A stretch of 64,000 nt of DNA from Dermanyssus gallinae. Taxonomy: Eukaryota; Arthropoda; Arachnida; Mesostigmata; Dermanyssidae. The stretch's first letter is position 1. Every line of letters begins with the position of its first letter. A model generated the notes under the pieces. That model was not told the origin of the DNA. It did no database searches and saw nothing but the letters and a program-made list of their open reading frames with translations. The stretch spans positions 79,001 to 143,000 of the forward strand of contig QVRM01001404.1 in the NCBI GenBank assembly GCA_003439945.1, read 5' to 3'. Positions 54,991 to 64,000 of the stretch are shown piece by piece. Both the position numbers and the translations under genes were made by a program.

Positions 54991-56215
54991 TTTTCATTGA
55001 ACCGTCATCTCCGGACGGCCAATTTATCTAAATTCAATCATTTTTTATTTGAGTTTGAAATTTCCATAATTACATACATTCAAACAATTGTAACTATTCA
55101 GGGCATTTCGCAGAAAGGCTATCGCCTGTGTCTGCCCGCTTTTGTGAGTGTTATTTATGTTTTAACTGTGCTGAAAGACTCATCCAAATACACATTCCTT
55201 TAATGTATCCGGCAAAATTAAACACATATATATATATATATAACTTTCGTTAGATTAGTCGTTATAAGTCGTTAGAGCGACTTGCAACAAATCTTGTCGT
55301 TAATGAAAAACGCCCTTTTTGTACGACTGTTTCTGCTGCGTGTTTTCATTAACGTATGTGGCTGAGATCCGCGCCTGCCCGTGTTCTCGTGCATCGGATT
55401 TTCGTTATTCTGTAGCCGTTTTTCTTCTTCTGATGCTGCTGCTAATCTTCATGGCGAGGGCAAAGGAGGCAGGCGAGAATTCAACTCACTCATTAACTGG
55501 CGACGGCTGATCGGCTAGCGCAAACGTAAACAGAAACGAAGCAGCAAACGCAAATTATAGTAAATCAGCGATACTCCCACCAGTCGGCTTTACAGCTGTC
55601 GTACCTCGTATTCAACTACCAATTGTGTTACTCTTTTTCTCTAAATAAACATCTAGTACCTGTGATGTCCTGTTGTACCGTCCTCAATCCTAGGACAAGG
55701 TCAAATTTGTGAGTATATATTTGTGAAGGAATTTGTGCTGATCATGTGTGTTCAGTGACTGTTTTCATGACCAGCTCTGCAACTTGGGATCATCGATCAG
55801 GCTGGCTACGTTGCGTTCTTTATATGCCACCTATAAAATGTGTTAATATATTACTAATTGTGCTTGATTTAAGCCCGCAATTGCCTGAACTTACTCTTTA
55901 AAGCACTTTTCAGGGCTGTTTACACCCGAGCACATAACTTTTCAAAACACCTGGGATGTAAAACTATGATTGTATGATTTCAGAACGCCCGGGATGTAAA
56001 ACCACGATAAAACAATTAGTGGAAAAGTGCTTCCTTCAGCTGTGATCATGTGTGACGTCACTGCACGGTTTGTCTGTGTAATTTTAATGAGCATGTTTTT
56101 AAGCTTTAAAGTTTTAGTGCTGATAGAATTCAAATTAAATGCATTGTAATAAAATACACACGAGTAAGCCAAAGAAATCAAGTTTTAGAAATCGCTCGTA
56201 GTCAGTCTATTATTA
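54987..56215. other. B-type upstream DNA, no gene seen
   Basis: Near-identical to 36736-37997. Small indels only. Confidence 0.45.
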
Positions 56216-56880
56216 TTAATATTATGCAAAAAAATTTCGTGGAAATCGATAAACATCGGTAGGCATAATATATGTGAGTCTATAGGATTTGATTAGCGTA
56301 CAAATTTATAGTGTGCATCGAGACGAATTATTTAGAAGCAGCATCTACTTAAACAGTCATCATCACTACTCACTTCCTCCGGAATCGTCTCCACCTTTTG
56401 CCACTACCTCCGCTTTTATCACTCTCTCTCGTCTTTAACATCACCAATTCATCATCTTAATTATAAATAGGGTTTTTGCGCTTTCAAATACGTGCAGAAA
56501 TAGGGTGGTCCACGTGTTGGAAGGTGACCCACTGCTGACAGAGGATCTGCAAAAACAATGTAATCTAACGAAAACGTGCGCCTTTGATATTTATATGCGG
56601 AACTGGCAAACCAAAATTAGTAAAGCAGACAAAGAATTTTATAGAACAGTAGCAATGAGGAGCACTGGGTGGAGGGCTAGCGGGGTCAAAGATCGGCATT
56701 TAACTAGGGCCTTTACAGCCGACGGAAATCATCACGTGCTGTGCAACGTGGAGGGCTGCCATGAACTACAGGACGAATGTCGATGCACTGAGAAAATGCT
56801 AGATCAATTATTGTGTCGAAACACTATGATGTAACATAAACACACTTATCCAGCCCGGGCGTTAAGAAAAGAAATAATTA
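56216..56880 (+). other. Inserted module with a 109-codon open frame (block 2)
   Basis: Partner of 37998-38660. The frame 56505-56834 is intact and ends at the same stop (RNTMM). It differs from the block 1 copy by N/D, Y/N, I/K and A/V replacements and two silent changes, a pattern expected of neutral drift. Function unknown. Confidence 0.35.
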
Positions 56881-56983
56881 CTATTTTAAAAGCGTCAACA
56901 CCCTATTCCTTAGAAGCGTCAACACCCTATTCCTAGATTAGAAATCATGTACATCCGCCTTTTAACCCAGTTGTCAGAATACA

Positions 56984-57186
56984 ATTTTTGTTTTCTTTTT
57001 AGATTTTAAGTAAGGCAATTGCCCGTGTACGGTTTTTCGGGTCATGCCCAATTTTAATCCACTCCGGCACTTACCTTGTCTAAATTGAAAACCATGCAAA
57101 CCAATTTACGAGTGGCCGGTCTGGGTCTCGAACCCAGTCCTCCCGAATGCAAGGCAAAGGCTTTGCCACTAAGCCATCTTGCTCAG
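56984..57186 (-). repeat. tRNA-derived SINE (family A), full length
   Basis: On the minus strand: A box (GATGGCTTAGTGGC), intact B box (GGTTCGAGACC), body ATTGGTTTGCATGG, 3' end GGGCAATTGCCTTAC and an A-rich tail (T-rich at 56984-57000). The block 1 partner is internally deleted (38722-38760). Confidence 0.8.
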
Positions 57187-58260
57187 TAGAGGGGGTGACA
57201 AGACAATAAAAGCTCGGCGACAGCTTACACACAATCCATGTGCATTTTAGGGTGTGGGGGGGTTGGGGACACGCCCAATCCATATGGGTATTTATGATGT
57301 GTGTGGTAGGATGTGTTTAGTAGAATTCCTATAATATCCGCAGCGCCCGGCCTAATGTCTAACAGGACTAGTAATAGTCTAGAAGGTTGGCAAAGGGATA
57401 CAACCAAATCGGCTCTCAAAAAACTAGCTAATCTGGAGATCATCGGAGCTTCACGATAACAAGCTATTGTACAAAGAGTGTGTTTTAAAAATTCCATTTA
57501 CAACGTAGGCAGCCGGAGTAAAAGCGATGCCAACACACTGATGGCCAAATATAATATTCAACACAATTTGCGCTACAACTCACAGAGACCCTGGGTCCGG
57601 GTCCTCAAGAGCATCCTGTAGCGGCCCACGTTCGGATCGAATCGATGGCATGTGCTCAATGTAGAATGCTTTGACTTCTGACCATGGGGCGCCAGGCTAA
57701 TTGCGCTCTTTCGTCGAACGTCAAGTCCAGCCAAAAGCATTTTTATTCTAAGATCGCGGCGATCCGCGAAAGCGTCTGGTGACCAACTGACGTCCGGGCA
57801 GCCTCTTCCCTTTTATCCCTATAGTTTACCAAGTGTGGAGTGAAGTGCATATGACACGCGACGCTTAACATGTACATCTACAGAAAAAAGGCGTTTATTA
57901 TACAGCGTGCAGTGACACAAGAGGGCGGAAAACTTCTGGAACCTGTCCGGCCGACGTTAGAACACGTGACTAAAAAGCACAAAGGATGAACACTTTTGTC
58001 ACGAGTTTGTTCGACGACAGGGCTCTACTGATGGGAGTAGGTACGACACACTTTGGGAGGCGAAGAGAATGTTAACGTTCTGAGAAAACGAAACCTGATG
58101 AGGTTCCCTTTTCCCGTTATATCGGTCGACTTCCTGCTGACGGAATTAAATTTTCTGGGAGCACGGAAGTCAGGATAGACCCCGACCATACATTATGATA
58201 CTGCACGGCCACTGCGAGCTGGGTTAGGTGCTCTTAATATGACACGCATGGTGCACATAT
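57187..58260. other. B-type upstream DNA ending at the duplication junction
   Basis: Near-identical to 38757-39819. The last shared bases are GGTGCACATA; after 58260 the sequence is a copy of 49136 onward. Confidence 0.5.
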
Positions 58261-59371
58261 CAAGCTTTTATATATACAGTGCGTTCCAAAAGCACAGAAC
58301 ACACTTACAACGCAGGTAGCCAGAGTAAAAACGATGCCAACACATTGATGGCTGAATATAATATTCACTTTAATGGAGATTTCGCACTTCAAGTCACAGA
58401 GGTACCGCTGGGGTTCTTAAGCGCCTCTAGCGGTTCACGTTCGGATCCAATTGATGGCGTGTGCGCAATGTAGAATGCTTTGACTTCTGCCCATAGAGCG
58501 TCATGCTAACTGCGCTTTTTCGTCGAACGTCAAGTCAAGTTTAAAGCACCTTTGCCTCGGAAGGTAAAGAGGATGCTAACAGCCTGAGAAAACTAAACCT
58601 GAATTAAGGCTGAGGTTCCTTTTAACCGTTATCTCGGTCGACGTCCTTTCGACGGGATGGAGCTTTCTGGAAGCACGAAGGTCAGGATAGACCCTGACCA
58701 TTCATTGTGATATTACACGGCCGCACCATTTAGAGCTTTCGTAGAATGTGCGCAGGAAAATGAACGTATTCTCTGCTGGATTAGGTGCTGTTAATATGAC
58801 ACGCATGGTGCACACAGCTTTTATCCCAGAAGGGTAGTCATTCTATGCGAGCAAAGATCTATTCTTAGCGTAACAAAGTACGCTTTAGACAAAAATTATA
58901 ACCGGAACTTTAATTAGACATGGAATGACGGTCAACTAAGCAGCGATTAGTCCTCCAAACGAAGGAGTCTTCGATCGGAAAGAAACGGCAAATAAGTCCT
59001 CAAGCGCAAGGAGCGCATCGATAGAGGTAATATCAGACGAGCGATCGTGGTGACAGACAGAAAGTTTCTGTTCCGTATATTCACCCAGTGATGAGAAATG
59101 TACCGTCAAAGTTTTATTTCAGGACATTGCGTAATTCCGTGGAATATTTTGTTTTCAACTAGATCTAAGTTTGTAGTTCCTTTGCACGAGGTACCCAATG
59201 CATCGGCATAACTAGTCAGGTGGCCCACCACAGCTTCACTCTAAACGTATGCTTACGCAAATGCATTTTTCTGCTATTGTGTTCGATTTAAGCCCAACGT
59301 GGGTGGTGCACGTAAATACCGGACGCACCGAGTGACCTAAGCTAAACAGCGAATATCTTCTTCCCGCGACG

Positions 59372-60199
59372 ATGAATGGGAGTTTTTCGAACGTCGCCAC
59401 CACAACAGCTTATGAGAGCACCGGAGTTATGAAGCAGACTGAGGACGATGATGATTATGAAGCTTTTTTAAACTTCTATGAATACTATCGCGTGGCCCTG
59501 CAGGTGACGATGGTGCTCGGCATCTTTGGCAACCTGATCAACATCATCGTGCTGAATCGACTTACTTTTCGAAACAACACTTTCGTGTACATCTTCTGGC
59601 TGGCAGTCGCTGACCTCGGCCATCTGCTCATAAACTCGATCTTCTTTCTGAAGTCTCTCTACGAGCGACTGACCTACTGCTATTCGTACCTGTTCGCCCT
59701 TTGCCATCTGACATTTCCCCTAGGCAATGGCTTTTCGGCGACCAGCGCTCTCCTTGTATCGATTCTAGCCATTGATCGGCATCGAGCCGTGTGCCGCCCG
59801 CTCGAGTGCACCGAACGCGAAAGCCAGCGCCGCGTTCTAACGAAAATCGCCGCTGCGTTTATGTTCTCGTTTTTGGTGTACAGCCCGGTCTCGGTCCAGA
59901 CGCAATTGGTAGAGATCAGCTTCATTAGACCGGGCCGCAACGCTTCACGCCTGGCACTTGCTGTTCACACACCGAAACGTTACCGCTGCGAAGTGGCCGG
60001 TATCACGGACCAACTAGCGTTTCGAGTGTACGCGGTTGTTAGGGAACTGACTACGCGAGCCTTTCCCGTTGCCCTTGTATTCATTCTCAACGTGAAAATT
60101 CTGTTGGCTCTCCGCAAATACCGAAAGGACCGGCAAGAGCTCGGGTACGTTTGTTATGCCTAACGGAGAGTTTAACTTAGCCATGTCGTTACGAACGTA

Positions 60200-60235
<36 letters not shown>

Positions 60236-62746
60236 TATATATCTCTCGGTTTGGTAGAACTCGGCAAGAAAATAATTTTTCTTAATAGAAGGAGGACGCG
60301 GAAACGTCTTGTTTAGGAGAGAGAGAGAGGATGAAATTTATAAAAGTAGTTATTCTGCCTTTTCTTCTTCTACATAGTTGTGCGAAATCTACGTTTGTGG
60401 GAGAACCAGTTAACACATGAAGGAACCGAGTATACCGGCGTATTCGGAAGAAAATTCTGCACAACGGAAGACACTGGCTTGCGTAGCGAAAAACGAATAG
60501 CCAGGTTGAGGAAAGTCATGAAAAGTCGATATGTTGTTATGTCTTACGTTGACGCTTTTTCGTGAAAAATCGTGTTTTTTCCATTACTACCAAAAATGTA
60601 TATTCAAAAAACAGTCTCACGCAATAGAATGTCCACCATGTTCGTACCAAAGTGATGGTGCTGCGTGCATATCGAAAGCGAAGGCATGCATACTTGCATA
60701 GGATGTATGAGAAAGTTAGGTACAAATTTTGAGGTTTGGTAGAACTCGGCAAGAAAATAATTTTTCTAGTGGAAGAAGGGGGCGGAAACGTCTTGGCAAA
60801 ATTTTGCGGTTCTGTACGTGAACACTTGCACGTAAAACATAACAACTATGACTGTCGAAAAAGCCTAGTTACTTGACAACTACGTAACGCAGTACCATCA
60901 CCTTGATACGAAAATGGTGAGGATTAAATTTGCTATTGCGTGAGAGTGGTCTTTTGGGCGTACATTTTTGGCCGTAATGGAAAATGTTTACTATTTTCCA
61001 TGGAAAAGCGTTAACGTAACATATCGACTTTTTATGACTTGCCTTAATCTGGTGACGCGCTTTTCCCTAAGCAAGCTAGTGAAATATCTTCCGTTGTGTA
61101 GAATTTTCCTCCGAACACGCCGGTATAATCGGTTCATTCATGCCCTCCCGCAAACGTAGATTTCGCACAACTATGCAGGAAAGAAAAAGAAGAATAACTA
61201 CTTTTATAAACTTGACTATCTCTCCTAAACAAGACGTTTCCGCGTCCTTCTTCGATTGGAAAAAAAATATTTTCTCGCCGATTTCTACCAAACCTCGCAT
61301 TAAGTACATAACGATATGAATGACCCTGTTTATAAGCTCGACCATTTGCTAGGAAAGTTTATTTTGCATACATTAGCAATAGGTTCATGGTATACATATA
61401 AAATACTAACAAAGCTCTGTTCAGGCTAAGCTCATCTTGTACGCATAGGTTGACTGGTAGTGCGTCGAGCTGCCTAATTGCCAGACTATGGACTCGGCCA
61501 GTTCTACTTGTCCGTGTAATTCATGAAGTACATGCAACTTCCACATAGGTGCAATGACTTGCTTACTTGAAGCGTGCGCGATTCAGTTAAATTTTGCGGT
61601 CGACTTCTGCATATGTTCCTCGCGTACTAAATTGCCTAATTTTTGTCCTTGAATTATTTGTTTTAGTTTATGGTAAGTACACCGTCTCGCCGCTTCGTAT
61701 AAAGCTACATTATTACCTGTTCGTTTGGAGTCCTGAAAATATACCACCAAATGTACTGTAAACACAAGTGTTATTTACAATTCTCAAAAACCTTGCACAC
61801 GTTTAAAACAGGGCTCATATGTGATACCGTTTGCTAAACATTTGATCTGAACAATCTGCCAACAGGACGATGTATAGCACAGTAATTTTACCCAAATTGT
61901 TTATATTGCAGCCTTCCAGTTACATACAGTGTTTATATTGCAACGGTGCCCTACAGAAAACCGAAAAAATGCCTATGTGTTAAAAAAATGGGGATCAGAA
62001 TCTCTTCTTTGTACATGTGAATGTCTGGTGAGAACATGACTTAAAATACGAATGTTTTTACGCTTTTCGGTAAAAGCACAAGACGCAAACGGATGACCTC
62101 GATTTAGCATTTGGTGTAATTGCGTTGCGACCCAGTAGAACGAAATTATAGCAAAGAAGTGTACCACCATCCGGACGATTAGAATCACCCTGTACCGCTA
62201 AGATGCCGCTACTCTCTTGCGACTACTTTCTTCTCTTCCCTTTATTACAGTTGCAGTACCGAGGCGGTCGAACTCAGAGGCCGCGAAGAGAGCCGTCTCA
62301 CGGTCCTGCTGGTAGCAGTCTCCATCATGTTCCTCGTTTGCGAGACACCGGAGGTGATTGCCTGGTGTTTCGTAACCAGCCAGATGGGCCTTCGGTTTCG
62401 AATGTTCGATCTCGTCGGCGAACTCCTACTGGTGGTGAACGCGGCGGGCAACTTCTACTTGTACTGTCTTTGTTCGGCGGCCGTACGAAAGACGCTGGCC
62501 GATCTTTTCGTCCAGCTAACTCGCTCCTTGCTACTTCTTCCGACACGGTTGCTGTGCACGCTGCTCAGATCGCTACGACGGATTGCCGCCAAAAAGAAGC
62601 GAAGTAGCATCAGTATCGGCCACAGTAATTCGACTGCTCTATCAGCCGACAGCGGAACTCTATCAACGGGATCGGCTCAAACAACAAATACTACTCAAAT
62701 GCAACAGCCTTGCTCTTGCTCAAACGTACCGTCACTTCAACTCTGA
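59372..62746 (+). CDS. Class A GPCR, copy D (identical in sequence to copy C)
   Basis: Exons 59372-60144 and 62251-62746 join in phase 2 to give 422 residues, the same protein as C. Its upstream 1.1 kb is C-type DNA, but beyond the junction at 58260 the DNA is B-type, so D is a chimeric placement created by the tandem duplication. All receptor landmarks described for C apply. If the duplication is real, it doubles the dose of one receptor. If it is an assembly duplication, D does not exist as a separate gene. Confidence 0.75.
60248..61294. mobile_element. Intronic foldback element (copy D)
   Basis: Identical to copy C apart from one extra A in a homopolymer (about 61260). Preceded by a (TA)n at about 60204-60242. 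Confidence 0.8.
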
Positions 62747-63577
62747 CCGATCCAACAGCGGCCGAACACATAAAAGCGTGCTCTACAAGCTGTAATTCGT
62801 ACAGAATGATGCTTTTCGACCAGTTCCCGTTGTTCTTGTTACACAAGTCCGTAAACAACACAGCACAGTCGACGTTGTGGATATGCTTCATGTTTATTAG
62901 CCAATATCATGACGAATAGCATGTTTAGAAATGGTCAACAGATGCCGTCCTGACCGATATTCCTGACGCATTCCATTTAATTAAGCTATCTTTCAATTTC
63001 AAGAAGACCGATGCTCCTTTCTTCAATGACCCGCAAAATAATCTACCTTGACGAATAGCGTTGACGTTTCGGCAGGCAAGTAGACAAGGTGGCTTTGAGC
63101 AGTCGTGTGCAGGTTCAGGGCTCTTCCCAGGGATTGCAGATTTGACCTCGTCGAGCCTTTGCACTGAGCTTATCCAAATGGCTAGAAGGACCAGAGAGTC
63201 CCACCCAATAGTTTACGTTGTTCGTGCTTAGAAGACCTGTATCCTTCTTCGAATGTCACGCCGAAAGCATCTGACAGCAATAAAATTAACGATGTTATAA
63301 CGAGGCTCGGGCTACAACGAATCAGGACGACGCCTTTTTTTATTGAATGTTTTGCGCAACCGCCGACTTCATGCTGCCCTGCTGTTTGTAAGCTAACAAC
63401 TATCTAGCCAGCGCCCTCTGAGCAGTTAGAGTTAGTTATAAGAGGGGAAGACTGCATAACAAGAATGTTAGACGACCAATGACAGGCCGTTTTATTTTCA
63501 GATGAGACCAGCAGCAAGTTTGCCTCAAAAGCACACTATTATATCAATTAAAATATAGTGAATTAACATTTGCAACT
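62747..63577. other. 3' flank of GPCR D
   Basis: Copy of 53621-54450, including the short minus frame 63164-62925 of unknown nature. Confidence 0.5.
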
Positions 63578-63735
63578 GAGCAAGGTGGGTTAGTGGCAAA
63601 GCCATTGCTTTGCGTTCGGAAAGTTGTGAGTTCAAGACCTGGACCGACCATTCTTAAATTGGTTTGTATGGCTTCCAATTTAAACTAGGTGAGTGCAGGA
63701 GTGGACTTAATCGGCCAAAATAAAGTAAAAAAACG
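63578..63735 (+). repeat. tRNA-derived SINE (family A)
   Basis: Copy of 54451-54608, with a one-base-shorter A tract. Confidence 0.75.
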
Positions 63736-64000
63736 GAGGAGTACAGATGTCTAAATAAAACAGATGGTGCATTTTGATCTACTCCCATATAATTATACTT
63801 AAAATAAGCAGTTGCACAACAGCACCATACATATGTCTCAAAACGAAGGCTGTTTTCATTGTGATATAGTAGCTTATTTTTTTGGCATATTTATGCGCGA
63901 CTATAAATATGCTTTAAATCAATGTGATGTGGTGATACGATAATATCATATTAAGTTAAACAGTACAGAGTTATTCGTCTATATATTAAAAACAAATCAC
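63736..64000. other. Duplicated spacer at window end
   Basis: Matches 54609-54875. No gene seen. Confidence 0.45.

Larger units (their letters stand above)
46044..58260. repeat. Segmental duplication, block 2 (contains GPCR C and B-type upstream DNA)
   Basis: Collinear with 27553-39819. After 58260 the sequence jumps back to a copy of 49136 onward, instead of continuing into a LINE and a B-like receptor as in block 1. Confidence 0.9.
49136..58260. repeat. 9,125-bp tandem duplication, first copy
   Basis: The sequence starting CAAGCTTTTATATATACAG at 49136 restarts at 58261. The receptor exons in the two copies are identical, and the only differences I noticed are 1-nt homopolymer length changes. 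Confidence 0.9.
58261..64000. repeat. 9,125-bp tandem duplication, second copy (runs off the window)
   Basis: Copy of 49136-54875 at offset 9,125-9,126. The only differences noticed are homopolymer lengths near 61260, 63727 and 63874. Contains GPCR D. Confidence 0.9.

Overview
The window reads as nuclear DNA of an arthropod, most likely a chelicerate such as a mite or tick. It has spliced genes with GT-AG introns, long (TA)n and trinucleotide microsatellites, several tRNA-derived SINE families and many decayed non-LTR retrotransposons. There is nothing bacterial or viral in its organisation. The taxonomic guess is an inference from style, not from a diagnostic marker.

Region 1 (about 4.8-12.4 kb, minus strand) holds one well-supported housekeeping gene, translation release factor eRF3 (GSPT). 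It has three coding exons (12376-12044, 7231-6796, 6597-5510) giving about 618 residues: a PAM2 motif, a poly-Asn tract, an acidic/basic linker, and a GTPase plus two beta-barrel domains. Its UGA stop sits in a leaky context (UGA CUG). The same frame then stays open for 215 codons, to 50 nt before an AATAAA signal, so the gene for a termination factor may itself be read through. Intron 1 and the DNA upstream of exon 1 are packed with CAN/GTN trinucleotide repeats.

Region 2 (about 14.2-27.5 kb) has no host gene that I can support. It holds four decayed non-LTR retrotransposon fragments, tRNA-derived SINEs, (TA)n tracts and two inverted repeats. One SINE landed exactly inside the YxDD active-site codons of a LINE reverse transcriptase.

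Region 3 (about 27.5-64 kb) is a tandem array of four same-strand, two-exon class A GPCR genes resembling FMRFamide/myosuppressin-type neuropeptide receptors. They are called here A (31720-35117), B (41995-45280), C (50247-53620) and D (59372-62746). The array is nested: an old duplication gave A and B; an approximately 18.5-kb A+B block was copied again, starting at about 46044; and a head-to-tail 9,125-bp duplication (49136-58260 copied from 58261) made D almost identical to C. Every copy carries a foldback element with arms of about 0.4 kb in its single intron. Between A and C the exons have diverged more than the flanking DNA and mainly by amino-acid replacement. Copy B has a 1-nt deletion that shifts the splice phase, a lost stop codon, and a LINE inserted just upstream. 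D may be a true very recent duplicate or an assembly duplication.
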